This document shows positions 37,712 to 47,038 of a DNA stretch of 64,000 nucleotides, piece after piece. Within the stretch, counting starts at the first letter, position 1; every line of letters begins with the position of its first letter. The notes under the pieces are model-generated. The model saw only the letters and a list, made by a program, of their open reading frames with translations. It was not told the DNA's origin and ran no database searches. The translations under genes were made by a program, and so were the position numbers. This stretch comes from Alphaproteobacteria bacterium (lineage in GTDB: Bacteria; Pseudomonadota; Alphaproteobacteria; SMXS01), in assembly GCA_028284945.1 (NCBI GenBank), contig JANQQJ010000024.1:186001-250000 (forward strand), given 5' to 3'.

Positions 37712-38827
37712 TTACACCCGCATCGGCATCAGCACATAAAGCGCTGAATCATCACCGACATCCTGTACCAGGGTCGGCGCCGCGGAATCCGCCAGCGAGA
37801 GCTTTACGCTGTCGCCGCTGATCTGCCCCATAATGTCGAGCACATAGCGGGCATTAAAGCCGATCTCCATCGACTCGGAGCCATAACCGGCCGCGACTTC
37901 TTCGGTCGCCGAGCCGCTGTCGGGACTGTTGACCGCCAGGGTCAGCCGCTCGGGTTCGATGATGAACTTCACAGCGCGTGATTTCTCGCTGGAGATCGTC
38001 GAGACCCGGTCAATGGCTTCGGCAAACAGCTTGGAATCGACTTCAAGAGAGCGATCATTACCGGTCGGGATGACCCGTACATAATCTGGGAACGTGCCGT
38101 CGATCAGTTTCGAGGTCAGCACAGCACCATCGAATTCAAACCGGATCTTGCTGTCCGACAAGCCGATCGCGACACCGCCATCGGCTTCTTCAAGCAGTTT
38201 GCGCACCTCACCGATGGTCTTACGCGGCACGATCACACCAGGCAAACCGGCTGCCCCATCTGGAACAGGCAGCCTGACCCGGGCCAACCGATGGCCATCC
38301 GTCGCCACGGCGATCAGCGCGGGCTCGGCCTCGTCGGTCACATGGAGATAGATACCGTTGAGATAGAACCGTGTTTCTTCCGTGCTGATGGCAAAGCGCG
38401 TCTTGTCGATCAACTGCGCAAGTTGATCGACCGGCAGCGAGAACCGGTGCGGCAGATCGTCTTCGGCCATCACCGGGAAATCTTCCCGTGGTAGGCAGGC
38501 CAGTACGAAACGCGAACGCCCTGACGTCAGCAGCAGTTTCTGATCTTCGCCATTATATTCCAACGCGACCTGGGCCCCGTCGGGCAGCTTCCTGACAATG
38601 TCGAACAGCGTGTGTGCCGGTGTGGTGATCGCACCCGCTTGCGAGACGTCAGCAGCCACATTATCGACGACAGCAAGGTCAAGGTCGGTCGCCGTCAGGG
38701 CAAGCGTCCCGTCAGCCGCATCAAGCAGCACATTGGACAAAATCGGAATGGTGTTACGGCGCTCAACAACGCTTTGGACATGGCCCAGCGAGCGCAACAA
38801 TGCAGCACGTTCAATGGTGAGTTTCAT
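37712..38827 (-). CDS. dnaN: DNA polymerase III beta sliding clamp
   Basis: A 371-residue clamp. It begins MKLTIERAALLRSLGHVQSV and has VERRNTIPILSNVLLDAADG, then GFNARYVLDIMGQISGD and the usual C-terminus ALYVLMPMRV. The ring-shaped dimer tethers the replicative polymerase. It is downstream of dnaA with a 219-base gap (38828-39046) that shows no gene; it holds dnaA's trailer and probably a dnaN promoter. Confidence 0.98.
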   Translation of the reverse strand: MKLTIERAALLRSLGHVQSVVERRNTIPILSNVLLDAADGTLALTATDLDLAVVDNVAADVSQAGAITTPAHTLFDIVRKLPDGAQVALEYNGEDQKLLLTSGRSRFVLACLPREDFPVMAEDDLPHRFSLPVDQLAQLIDKTRFAISTEETRFYLNGIYLHVTDEAEPALIAVATDGHRLARVRLPVPDGAAGLPGVIVPRKTIGEVRKLLEEADGGVAIGLSDSKIRFEFDGAVLTSKLIDGTFPDYVRVIPTGNDRSLEVDSKLFAEAIDRVSTISSEKSRAVKFIIEPERLTLAVNSPDSGSATEEVAAGYGSESMEIGFNARYVLDIMGQISGDSVKLSLADSAAPTLVQDVGDDSALYVLMPMRV

Positions 38828-39046
38828 AGGTTCGCGAATCTGGCTCTGGCTACGATCAGTTTTGGGGCCTAAGCCCTTGTGATTATTCTGATTCTTCGAA
38901 AGGCGCTGAATGCACCCTCCGGAGCCGGAAGACAGTAGAATTAGGACCCCGTCAGCCGGAGAAAGAGTCTAGCAGAACAACGGGATATCTGCACGAATTT
39001 CTATCGTGCTCGAACGGCCTCGAAAACCGCAATAAACAGCCGGAAT

Positions 39047-40489
39047 TTAGCCTTCCAGAATGCGCCTCAGGTTCTCTACATCCTCGTCGAGCACGCTGTC
39101 GATCTCACGCAGTTCCTCTATGCGCCGGACTGCGTGAATGACCGTCGTATGGTCCCGGCCACCGAATTTGCGGCCGATCTGCGGCAAACTGGCCGACGTC
39201 AACTGCTTCGACAGGTACATCGCAACCTGACGGGGTCGCGCGATAGAGACCGCGCGCCGGGCCGATAGCAATTCTGCCAGTCTAACGTTGAAATACTCAG
39301 CCACATGACGCTGGATTTCAGTGATGCTGAGCCGCCGGTCATTGGCGCGGATCAGATCCTGCAGGATCTCTTGCGTCATATCGAGGGTCACTTGGCGACC
39401 GGTTAGATCGGCATAGGCCGCCACCCGATTCAGCGCGCCTTCCAGCTCGCGGACATTGGACGTGATCCGCCGCGCCAGGAACTCCAGCACCTCGCCGGGC
39501 ACGTCGACATTGTCCATCTGATCGAGCTTGGACTGCAGGATGCCAAAACGCAGCTCATAGTCCGTCGGGTGAATATCGGCCACCAGGCCCCAGCCCAGCC
39601 GCGACTTGATGCGCTCTTCGATCCCCTCCAGGTCAGAGGGCGACCGGTCGGCGGAAATCACCAACTGACGGTTATGATCGACCAGGGCGTTGAAGGTATG
39701 AAAAAACTCTTCCTGGGTAGCGTCCTTGCCGGTGAGGAACTGCACATCATCGATCATTAAAACATCGACCGATCGGAACTGTTCCTTGAACGACATTGTG
39801 TCCTTGAAGCGCAGCGCCCGAATGAACTGGTTCATGAAGGTTTCTGCCGAAACATAAAGCACCCGGCGATCCGGCGTCGCCTGCTTGATCTGCCAGGCCA
39901 TGGCATGCATCAGATGGGTCTTGCCCAGGCCCACACCGCCATAGAGAAAGAGCGGGTTGAATTGCACAGTCTCGTTGCCCGCGACACGGCGTGCTGCTGC
40001 ATGCGCCAGCTCGTTCGAGTTGCCGACGACAAAACTCTCAAAAGTAAAGCGCGGATCAAGCGGGCCGGCAAAGGCCTCAGCCGCAGGTGTGCCGATCTGG
40101 CTTTCGGTATCTTCTTCGCGATCCGTCGCCGCCTGTCCATTGATAGACTTCCCACGGCGATGAGAACCGGCAAGGTCGAGATCGACAATCAAGTCCGCGG
40201 TGACCGTATCGCCGGTTTCTTCGCGCCAGTATTCGGCCATACGGCCCAGATAGTGTGTACGCACCCAATCGCTCATAAAGCGGGTTGGCGCGGCGATCAG
40301 CAGTGTCGACTGTTCGGCCCTGACCAGCTGTAGCGGTTTTATCCAGCTGTCAAAAGTGGCATCGGAATATTCCTGACGCAGCTTTTCCAGAACGCGCTGC
40401 CATGCCTCGTGATGATCCGCCCCCAATGTTTCCCCCTGCACCTTGATTTGTTTTTGTTGTTTGCCGCCGCCGGTCTGTTTTTCCACCAC
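39047..40489 (-). CDS. dnaA: Chromosomal replication initiator DnaA
   Basis: A 480-residue AAA+ initiator: domain I (WQRVLEKLRQEYSDATFDSW), a variable linker, Walker A LYGGVGLGKTHLMHA, Walker B VDVLMIDDVQFL, and the DNA-binding C-terminus RPRQVAMYLSKQLTSASLPQ plus GRKFGGRDHTTVIHAVRRIE. The start is GTG, with AAGGGG five bases upstream that overlaps the end of the rhodanese gene region, so translation may be linked. No cluster of clear DnaA boxes (TTATCCACA) is seen close by. Confidence 0.97.
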   Translation of the reverse strand: MVEKQTGGGKQQKQIKVQGETLGADHHEAWQRVLEKLRQEYSDATFDSWIKPLQLVRAEQSTLLIAAPTRFMSDWVRTHYLGRMAEYWREETGDTVTADLIVDLDLAGSHRRGKSINGQAATDREEDTESQIGTPAAEAFAGPLDPRFTFESFVVGNSNELAHAAARRVAGNETVQFNPLFLYGGVGLGKTHLMHAMAWQIKQATPDRRVLYVSAETFMNQFIRALRFKDTMSFKEQFRSVDVLMIDDVQFLTGKDATQEEFFHTFNALVDHNRQLVISADRSPSDLEGIEERIKSRLGWGLVADIHPTDYELRFGILQSKLDQMDNVDVPGEVLEFLARRITSNVRELEGALNRVAAYADLTGRQVTLDMTQEILQDLIRANDRRLSITEIQRHVAEYFNVRLAELLSARRAVSIARPRQVAMYLSKQLTSASLPQIGRKFGGRDHTTVIHAVRRIEELREIDSVLDEDVENLRRILEG

Positions 40490-40498
40490 GTCGACCCC

Positions 40499-40918
40499 TT
40501 AGCCCTGCATCCATGGCAGACCATGGACCTTCCAGCCATTGACCGTGCCGCGATGCCGCGCGCCATCGGGATCCCCTTCAAACCCTTCAGCAACGTTGTA
40601 GCAGCGGGCATAGCCGCTTTGTGTCATCAACGTCGCCGCCGCAGCCGACCGCGCGCCCGACCGACACAAAAACAGCAGGGGCGTATCCTTCTCCAGACCA
40701 AGCGAATCGATCTGCTGTCCGAACGCTTCGTTATGACCACCGTCCGGAAAGCTCTGCCACTCTATGAAGACTGTCTGTTTACTCAGCGGGGACAGATCAG
40801 GCACGCCAACATAGCTCCACTCCGCACGCGTACGGACATCAATAAGGGTTGCCGAACCCTCTGATTCCAAAAGCGTCCACGCATCTTTCGGTGAAAGGTC
40901 TCCCGCATAGTCTGGCAT
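40499..40918 (-). CDS. Rhodanese-like domain protein
   Basis: A 139-residue single rhodanese domain: LSPKDAWTLLESEGSATLID, VRTRAEWSYVGVPDLS, the active loop FLCRSGARSAAAATLM with Cys followed by R-S-G-A-R, and a C-terminal GWKVHGLPWMQG. It would carry a sulfur atom on Cys and transfer it, or bind phosphate-like groups. I chose the ATG at 40918 (MPDYAGDLSPKDAW), as relatives start; the frame reaches further back to 41005. It is 9 bases upstream of dnaA, so both are probably on one message. Confidence 0.88.
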   Translation of the reverse strand: MPDYAGDLSPKDAWTLLESEGSATLIDVRTRAEWSYVGVPDLSPLSKQTVFIEWQSFPDGGHNEAFGQQIDSLGLEKDTPLLFLCRSGARSAAAATLMTQSGYARCYNVAEGFEGDPDGARHRGTVNGWKVHGLPWMQG

Positions 40919-41302
40919 CTGACCCAAGCCCCTCTTCTTCTTATCCCTCTTTAGTGCCCGGCGCGCCATCCCGACAAAGTGGAGACCCGTTCTTTCTCTG
41001 CCCAAAGCGCAAAGAAATAGCGTAGCAAACTGAAGTATTTAACAGCCGCAGATACTTGGGTTTTACTTGTAAGGGACTGGCTTTGCCGCCAAGTCAGGAT
41101 TTTAGGATTACAAAAAGAGGCGGTGTTGGCAACAGGCCAAAAGTGAATTTTTACACTTTTGCGACGAAGCCATGTCAGCCTTGGGCTTGCGACGATCTAA
41201 AAAAACGGCGAGATCAAAATGGAATGTGCTCACAGCAGTCCGGTGCTGCGAATCGGCAACCCGAGCGCGTCACAAAACCGTGATAAAACTGTCGTGAAGA
41301 AT
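40919..41302. other. Gene-free interval between rpsT and the rhodanese-dnaA operon
   Basis: About 380 bases without a gene. It is less GC-rich than its surroundings and contains a perfect 8-base inverted repeat (41138-41161). It must hold the rpsT trailer and the promoter of the rhodanese-dnaA unit. Only weak, single DnaA-box-like words (for example TTATCACGG on the minus strand near 41280) are present, so I do not call oriC. Confidence 0.5.
41138..41161. repeat. Perfect 8-base inverted repeat
   Basis: CAAAAGTG (41138-41145), an 8-base AT-only spacer, then CACTTTTG (41154-41161). It lies upstream of the rhodanese-dnaA unit, 140 bases past rpsT. It looks more like an operator than a terminator because the stem is AT-rich. 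Confidence 0.4.
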
Positions 41303-41569
41303 TCAGGCGCTGAGCGACTTGATACGGCTCGATAGCCGCGAAATTTTCCGTGCCGCTGTGTTCTTCTGGATCACGCCCTTGGCGACGCCGCGCATGATAT
41401 CCGGCTGGGCGACCTTAAGCGCCTCACGGGCGGCAGCGGCATCACCGCTGTCGATCGCCAGTTCGACATTCTTGATGAGCGTGCGAATCCGGCCGCGACG
41501 CGTGCGGTTGACCGCACTGCGGCGCTCAGTCTGACGAATTCTTTTGCGTGCCTGTGGCGAATTAGCCAT
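41303..41569 (-). CDS. rpsT: 30S ribosomal protein S20
   Basis: An 88-residue basic protein: [40 protein letters not shown], and a C-terminal [20 protein letters not shown]. It matches S20, which binds 16S rRNA early in 30S assembly. Length is normal. Its place next to dnaA is common in alphaproteobacteria. Confidence 0.97.
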   Translation of the reverse strand: MANSPQARKRIRQTERRSAVNRTRRGRIRTLIKNVELAIDSGDAAAAREALKVAQPDIMRGVAKGVIQKNTAARKISRLSSRIKSLSA

Positions 41570-41663
41570 GGGTATTCCGTTCCAACTTACTGTCTCGATG
41601 GGTTTGGGCGGCGCTTATAGACTGCGCTCAAACCGCCGTCAACCAAGGGTTTGTGCCCTTTGA

Positions 41664-42440
41664 TCAGCGATTCTTGAACTGGGCCGTGCGTTTTTCAGCG
41701 AATGCGGACATGCCTTCCGTCTGATCGTCGAACGCGAACAGCGAATGGAACACCCGGCGTTCGAACCGGACACCTTCCGACAGGGTCGTTTCATAGGCCC
41801 GGTTGACCGATTCCTTGGCGATCATCACCGCCGGCCGTGACTGTGCGGCAATCTTGGCAGCAACATCGAGCGCTTCCTTGACCAGGTCATCTGCCGGAAC
41901 GATGCGGCTGACCAAGCCAGCGCGTTCGGCTTCTTCAGCGTCCATCATCCGGCCAGTGAGGCACATCTCCATCGACTTGGACTTGCCGACAAACCGGGTC
42001 AGCCGCTGCGTGCCGCCAGAGCCGGGAATGACACCCAGATTGATTTCCGGCTGGCCGAACTTTGCGCTGTCTGCAGCGATAATAAAGTCGCACATCATAG
42101 CCAGTTCGCAGCCACCACCCAGTGCATAGCCTGCGACCGCGGCGATCACCGGTTTGCGGGTCCGTGTCACCGCTTCCCAGTTCGCCGTGATGAAGTCTTC
42201 CATGAAAACGTCGATATAGTCCTTCGACTGCATTTCCTTGATGTCTGCGCCCGCGGCAAAAGCCCGATCGCTGCCGGTAATCACCGTGCAGCCAATATTG
42301 TCATCCGCTTCGATTGCCGCGAGCGCGGCCGTCAGGTCATCCATCAGGGCGCCGTTAAGGGCGTTCAGCGCCTTGGGGCGGTTCAGGGTGATCAGCGCGA
42401 CCGCGCCATGCTCGTCAACTGTGATGTTTTCATAGGACAT
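41664..42440 (-). CDS. Enoyl-CoA hydratase
   Basis: A 258-residue crotonase: [20 protein letters not shown], the oxyanion-hole loop [12 protein letters not shown], and the catalytic region [19 protein letters not shown] with [21 protein letters not shown]. The glutamates in GGGCELAMM and in the [10 protein letters not shown] region are the two catalytic acids. It hydrates trans-2-enoyl-CoA in beta-oxidation. It lies between mutM and rpsT as in many alphaproteobacteria. Confidence 0.95.
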   Translation of the reverse strand: MSYENITVDEHGAVALITLNRPKALNALNGALMDDLTAALAAIEADDNIGCTVITGSDRAFAAGADIKEMQSKDYIDVFMEDFITANWEAVTRTRKPVIAAVAGYALGGGCELAMMCDFIIAADSAKFGQPEINLGVIPGSGGTQRLTRFVGKSKSMEMCLTGRMMDAEEAERAGLVSRIVPADDLVKEALDVAAKIAAQSRPAVMIAKESVNRAYETTLSEGVRFERRVFHSLFAFDDQTEGMSAFAEKRTAQFKNR

Positions 42441-42520
42441 GGAAGACCTCGTTCTTCAATACGAATCAGCGTGGACGGGGTTTTGGCAGAGCTTGGCGCG
42501 GCTGACAAGCCGGAGAAGGC

Positions 42521-42907
42521 CTATGGCGCCGGGCGATAAGGCGCAAGGGAGTAGTGAACGCGGACACCGGCTTCGGTCTCACGAAGACGAATATGCAAAA
42601 CCTCACCACCCCGGATGACGATCAGTCCATCTTCAATATCCGGCAACGCCGACGTCCAGCCAAATTGGTCCAGCACAGCCAGATAGTACTCCCGCACCGC
42701 CGGCAGCAAAACCGGCCCGGACGCGACAGCATCGACAATCCGGCCGCCCGGCTTATCGAAAACAACCGTTTCGTCTTCCAGCAGGGTAAGGCCAGGCATC
42801 AAGGGTACGCCGGAAATACCGGCGACATCTGCCGGCGACAATTCGTCCTGTGCGTAAAGCGGGGCGGCCAGACAGAAGATCAGGGGCAACAAAAACGAGT
42901 AGCGCAT
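42521..42907 (-). CDS. Small exported protein of unknown function
   Basis: A 128-residue protein with a signal peptide (MRYSFLLPLIFCLAAPLYAQ) and a mature part beginning DELSPADVAGISGVPLMPGL. It has a conserved-looking core TVVFDKPGGRIVDAVASGPV and EYYLAVLDQFGWTSALPDIE. It probably has an alpha-beta fold and acts in the periplasm, but no family function is known to me. It lies 7 bases after mutM, in the same transcript. The longer frame upstream is antisense-like and overlaps mutM. Confidence 0.8.
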   Translation of the reverse strand: MRYSFLLPLIFCLAAPLYAQDELSPADVAGISGVPLMPGLTLLEDETVVFDKPGGRIVDAVASGPVLLPAVREYYLAVLDQFGWTSALPDIEDGLIVIRGGEVLHIRLRETEAGVRVHYSLAPYRPAP

Positions 42908-42914
42908 AACACCC

Positions 42915-43757
42915 TTATCTTTGACATTTGGGGCAATAGAATGTCGAGCGTCCACTTTGTACCAAGCGTTTGACGATTCCATCGCAGCCCGCGCTGGTAC
43001 ATGCCTCGCCTTCGCGGCCATAGACCGTCCAACTGTGCTGGAAGTAACCGAGCTCACCGTCGACCTGGGCATAGTCGCGCAGTGTCGAGCCTCCCGCTTC
43101 AATGGCCCGGTCAAGCACCGCCTTGATTTTCGGCACCAGCCGTTCTGCGCGTTTGCCCACGACGCTGGCGGCCAGCCGCTTCGGTGAAATTCGCGCACCG
43201 AACAACGCCTCGCAGACATAGATGTTGCCCAGGCCAGCAACGATTCGCTGATCGAGCAACGCGGCCTTGATCGGGGTGCGTTTGCCGTAAAGCGCGGTGT
43301 TCAGATAATCAGCATTGAAAGCGTCGCTCAAAGGTTCAGGCCCCAAGGGCGCAAAATAGGGATGGCCTTCCAACTCGGCTGCGACCGCTAGCGTCATATA
43401 CCCAAACCGACGGGGATCGTGAAACACCACCCGACTGCCATTCCCGGCTTCGAATACGACATGATCATGCTTCTCGAGCGCGGGCGGCGGCTCATCACCA
43501 TTGGGAGCCCAGAGATTCATTCGGCCAGACATGCCCAGATGCATGATCAGCACTTGGCCGTCATCCAGAAAAGCACGAAGGTATTTAGCCCGCCGGTCAA
43601 TCCGTTCGACCCGGCGGCCACGCAGCCGGTCTGCCATGTCATCAGGCAAGGGAAAGCGCAGGTCGGGCCGCCGGACCTGCACATCAGTGAGCACGCGCCC
43701 CTCAAGCACCGGGCGCAGGCCACGGCACACAGTCTCCACTTCAGGCAATTCAGGCAT
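42915..43757 (-). CDS. mutM: Formamidopyrimidine-DNA glycosylase
   Basis: A 280-residue Fpg protein starting [20 protein letters not shown]; the Pro1 after Met removal is the catalytic nucleophile and Glu2 helps. It has [42 protein letters not shown] and a C-terminal zinc finger [20 protein letters not shown] with FYCPKC. It excises 8-oxoguanine. The long frame upstream of this ATG is not part of the gene. It is divergent from ubiE (48 bases). Confidence 0.97.
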   Translation of the reverse strand: MPELPEVETVCRGLRPVLEGRVLTDVQVRRPDLRFPLPDDMADRLRGRRVERIDRRAKYLRAFLDDGQVLIMHLGMSGRMNLWAPNGDEPPPALEKHDHVVFEAGNGSRVVFHDPRRFGYMTLAVAAELEGHPYFAPLGPEPLSDAFNADYLNTALYGKRTPIKAALLDQRIVAGLGNIYVCEALFGARISPKRLAASVVGKRAERLVPKIKAVLDRAIEAGGSTLRDYAQVDGELGYFQHSWTVYGREGEACTSAGCDGIVKRLVQSGRSTFYCPKCQR

Positions 43758-43805
43758 GAGCCATGCTTTCTGGTTCCCTGCGGCACGCTGGGGTAAGGTG
43801 CCGCC

Positions 43806-44609
43806 ATGATAGAGAAGAACGCGGAAAACACAGCATCTTCCGACGATCCAGGTACGGTTGATTTCGGATTCAGCGAAGTGGCGCCAGAGGAGAAGACTGC
43901 ACTGGTGCGCGGCGTGTTTTCGTCCGTCGCTGACCGCTATGACGTGATGAATGACGCCATGAGCGCAGGCATTCACCGGCTTTGGAAGTCGGCGATGATC
44001 GATTGGCTGCAGCCCAGGCCCGGCATGACCGTGCTGGACGTGGCCGGTGGTACCGGCGATATCGCTTTTCGAATTCTCGACCGGGCCAATGCCGACGTTA
44101 ATGAGTGGCAAAGCCCGGCCAGGGTTACTGTCTGCGACATTAATGGCGAAATGCTGCGCGTTGGCCGTGACCGAGCGGTCGATAAAGGCCGTCTCGATCA
44201 CCTTGATTGGTTGTGCGGCAATGCCGAGGCACTGCCCCTTAAGGATAAGAGTGTCGACGCCTATACCATCGCTTTTGGCATTCGCAATGTGACCGACATT
44301 CCAGCCGCATTGCGCGAAGCCAAGCGGGTCTTAAAACCTGGAGGCCGATTTCTCTGCCTGGAATTCTCCAATGTCGAGCAGCAGGCGCTGCGCCGCCTCT
44401 ATGACGCCTATTCAATGAATGTGGTGCCCCAGCTGGGCCGGATGATTGCCGGTGACAGCGAATCATACCGCTATTTGGTTGAGAGTATCCGGCGCTTCCC
44501 TAACCGGGAGGCCTTTGCCGAAATGATAGAAGAGGCTGGCTTTGCCAGGGTCTCACACCGCGCGATGACCGCAGGCGTCGTTGCAATGCATTCCGGCTGG
44601 CGCGTCTGA
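43806..44609 (+). CDS. ubiE: Ubiquinone/menaquinone C-methyltransferase UbiE
   Basis: A 267-residue SAM methyltransferase: [20 protein letters not shown] (about 38-57), motif [15 protein letters not shown] (75-88), [15 protein letters not shown], and the C-terminal signature [20 protein letters not shown]. It methylates the ring in ubiquinone synthesis. It starts an operon with ubiB, 5 bases downstream. The decayed homologue near position 13-446 shares its N-terminal and C-terminal motifs. Confidence 0.97.
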   Translation: MIEKNAENTASSDDPGTVDFGFSEVAPEEKTALVRGVFSSVADRYDVMNDAMSAGIHRLWKSAMIDWLQPRPGMTVLDVAGGTGDIAFRILDRANADVNEWQSPARVTVCDINGEMLRVGRDRAVDKGRLDHLDWLCGNAEALPLKDKSVDAYTIAFGIRNVTDIPAALREAKRVLKPGGRFLCLEFSNVEQQALRRLYDAYSMNVVPQLGRMIAGDSESYRYLVESIRRFPNREAFAEMIEEAGFARVSHRAMTAGVVAMHSGWRV

Positions 44610-44614
44610 TCTCC

Positions 44615-46174
44615 ATGTTCCGGTCTCTGCGCCATTTCTTCAGGCTGATGCATATTGCCCGCACGCTGGCGCGTCACGATGCGCTGTTTCCGCTTGAACT
44701 GGTCGAGGATACGGCGCCGATATTACGCGTGCTGAAATGGTTTAGCCTGTTCAGCCGCAGAACCATGCAGGACAAGTCCGAGGGCGAACGGTTGACCATG
44801 GCGCTGCAATCACTTGGGCCATCTTTCATCAAACTGGGGCAATCGCTGGCGACCCGGCCCGACCTTCTGGGTGACGATGTTGCCCAATCACTGACGGCTT
44901 TGCAGGACAGGCTGCCGCCGTTCTCTGGTGATAAAGCGCGGGCAACAATTGTCGAGCAACTGGGACAGCCCATCGAGGACCTGTTCGAGGAATTCGACGA
45001 CAATCCCATTGCCGCCGCCAGTATCGCCCAGGTCCACCGCGCGGTGACGTCGGATGGGGTGCCGGTCGCTGTTAAGGTGCTACGGCCCGGTATCGAAGAT
45101 GACTTTCGCCGCGACGTGGACACCTTTCGATGGATGGCCGACATAATCGAACAGCGCGTTCCAGATGTCAGGCGGCTGCGCCCGCTGGATGTGGTCGATA
45201 CATTGGCTGATTCCGTCGAGATCGAGATGGACCTGCGCTATGAGGCCGCCGCCGCCAGCGAACTGGCCGAGAACATGGCAAATGAGCCCAGCTACCGCGT
45301 CCCCGGTGTCGACTGGCCGCGGACCGCCCAACGGGTTCTGACCACCGAGTGGATCGACGGTGTTTCAGTCAACGATCATCAGGGGCTGATCGACGCCGGC
45401 CATAATGTTGAAGCGCTGGCCCGGGTGCTCGTCCGGGTCTTCCTGCTGCAAACCATGCGCGACGGCTTCTTCCACGCCGATCTGCATCAGGGCAATCTGA
45501 TCGTCGCCCCCGACGGCACCTTGGTCGCTGTCGACTTTGGGATTATGGGCCGCTTGGACAAGGCCTCGCGGCGCTATCTGGCGGAAATCCTGCGCGGATT
45601 TCATAGCGGAGATTATCGCCGGATTGCCGAAGTCCATTTTGAAGCCGGCTACGTGCCCCGCGACAAAAGCATCAACCAGTTTGCCCAGGCCCTTCGGGCC
45701 ATCGGTGAACCAATTGCGGGACGGCCGGTCAGCGAAATCTCGTTCGGGCGGCTGCTGTCACAATTGTTCAAGACCACCGAAACCTTCGATATGCACACCC
45801 AGCCGCAGCTTCTGATGCTGCAGCGGACCATGGTCATGGCCGAGGGACTAGCGCTGCATCTCGACCCGGAAATCAATATGTGGGAGGTGTCACCTCCGAT
45901 CATAACCCGGTGGCTTGAAAGCAATATGGGGCCCGATGCCTATTTGCGGGAAGGATTTGAAACCCTACAGGGGCTTACCCGCTATCTGCCACTGGTCGCC
46001 AAGCAGCTTGAAAAACAGGTCAACACATTCACCGATCAAGGTGTGCGCCTGCACCCTGACACCGTCGCTGATATGGTAAAATCACAGGCAAACACCAAAC
46101 GCGGCCAGACAGCCGCATTGTGGACGATTGCCGCCCTTCTTGCCCTGCTTACGGCGGTCCTATTGTTGGATTAG
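44615..46174 (+). CDS. ubiB: UbiB family kinase-like protein
   Basis: A 519-residue ABC1/UbiB protein. It has the KxGQ motif in FIKLGQSLATRPDLLG, an Ala-rich loop in NPIAAASIAQVHRA, VAVKVLRPGI, ERR-type DLRYEAAAASELAENM, and a catalytic loop DGFFHADLHQGNLIVAPDGT with VDFGIMGRLD. Two C-terminal hydrophobic residues groups end in a membrane helix (ALWTIAALLALLTAVLLLD). UbiB supports ubiquinone biosynthesis, probably by ATP-dependent extraction of the precursor from the membrane. It follows ubiE. Confidence 0.96.
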   Translation: MFRSLRHFFRLMHIARTLARHDALFPLELVEDTAPILRVLKWFSLFSRRTMQDKSEGERLTMALQSLGPSFIKLGQSLATRPDLLGDDVAQSLTALQDRLPPFSGDKARATIVEQLGQPIEDLFEEFDDNPIAAASIAQVHRAVTSDGVPVAVKVLRPGIEDDFRRDVDTFRWMADIIEQRVPDVRRLRPLDVVDTLADSVEIEMDLRYEAAAASELAENMANEPSYRVPGVDWPRTAQRVLTTEWIDGVSVNDHQGLIDAGHNVEALARVLVRVFLLQTMRDGFFHADLHQGNLIVAPDGTLVAVDFGIMGRLDKASRRYLAEILRGFHSGDYRRIAEVHFEAGYVPRDKSINQFAQALRAIGEPIAGRPVSEISFGRLLSQLFKTTETFDMHTQPQLLMLQRTMVMAEGLALHLDPEINMWEVSPPIITRWLESNMGPDAYLREGFETLQGLTRYLPLVAKQLEKQVNTFTDQGVRLHPDTVADMVKSQANTKRGQTAALWTIAALLALLTAVLLLD

Positions 46175-46181
46175 GCGTTGT

Positions 46182-46859
46182 TTACTCTTTGCGAATAAGG
46201 CCCAATTTCTGATGCCGAATGTCCGGCGCCCGGCCCAACGTCTGCATGAATTCCTTATAGGCGCGGTCAGCGCCCTCCCATACCTCGAAGTCGGCATCAC
46301 AATCATCGACAACGATCAAGCCACCGGGGCTCATGCTCGCATATAGTTCTGGGAGTGCTTTCTTGATCGGTCTGTAGAGATCCACATCCAACAAACAGAA
46401 CGACAATGGCGCCAATGTCGACAGATCGTAGACGTTGACGTCGGCTTTGATCGACTGGACGCGCCTGATCTTCGATTTCTTCATCGCGAGGTCAAACCAG
46501 GCCTGATCGTTCAGGCTGAACTCGTTCTCATAAATGTCGGAATAGGCGCCTTTGCCAAAATCGTTGACCTCGACATCGATGTCATCGTCGACAAACCCCG
46601 AAAACGTATCGACAGCGTAGTAGGGTTTTTCCAGCCCGATGTCATCCATGTAGAAATTCAGAAATATCGTCGTGTTGCCGAATGCACAGCCGATCTCAGC
46701 GATATTGCCCTCGACATCTGCAGTGCTCCTCAGAGCCTCACACAGAAACCACAGCTGTTCTGGACGATACATATAGCGATAGGCCGGTATGAAATGACGC
46801 TTCAGCGGAGTCCTCAAAAGCGTTTTCTTCGCAAGACGCTTCAACATTTTTTTAACCAT
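46182..46859 (-). CDS. TylF/MycF-type SAM methyltransferase
   Basis: A 225-residue protein with the TylF family pattern: a basic start (MVKKMLKRLAKKTLLRTPLK), SAM motif NIAEIGCAFGNTTIFLNFY, VDTFSGFVDDD, LSFCLLDVDLYRPIKKALPE and PGGLIVVDDCDAD. Relatives methylate sugars or glycan parts. I start at the ATG at 46859, which has GGAAG seven bases before it; a frame open to 46970 adds residues that do not look coding. It interrupts the common ubiB-coaBC order on the opposite strand, with lower GC than its neighbours, hinting at insertion. Confidence 0.82.
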   Translation of the reverse strand: MVKKMLKRLAKKTLLRTPLKRHFIPAYRYMYRPEQLWFLCEALRSTADVEGNIAEIGCAFGNTTIFLNFYMDDIGLEKPYYAVDTFSGFVDDDIDVEVNDFGKGAYSDIYENEFSLNDQAWFDLAMKKSKIRRVQSIKADVNVYDLSTLAPLSFCLLDVDLYRPIKKALPELYASMSPGGLIVVDDCDADFEVWEGADRAYKEFMQTLGRAPDIRHQKLGLIRKE

Positions 46860-47038
46860 TATGGGTCTTCCAAACAGATTGTGAGGACCACACCAAACAT
46901 CTGAATCATAAGAAGGTTGGCCGTCATTCACTAGCACTGAACCACGCGCATGGCAGGCGCCCAAGCCCAAGGAATTTCTTGCATCTTCAAAGTGGGTAAT
47001 TAAGTTAACTACACTTTTCTTCCGTAGATTGGGGTCAC

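Noticed and set aside
38828-39046. Origin or small gene between dnaA and dnaN
   Set aside because: No DnaA boxes and no ORF with a ribosome site; treated as ordinary intergenic sequence.
40919-41302. Replication origin next to dnaA
   Set aside because: No cluster of TTATCCACA-like boxes and no clear AT-rich unwinding element were found; only isolated weak matches. In this group the origin is often elsewhere.
42921-44201. Extended N-terminus of MutM to 44201
   Set aside because: MutM needs Pro directly after the initiator Met (MPELPEVET at 43757); the longer frame is antisense to ubiE.
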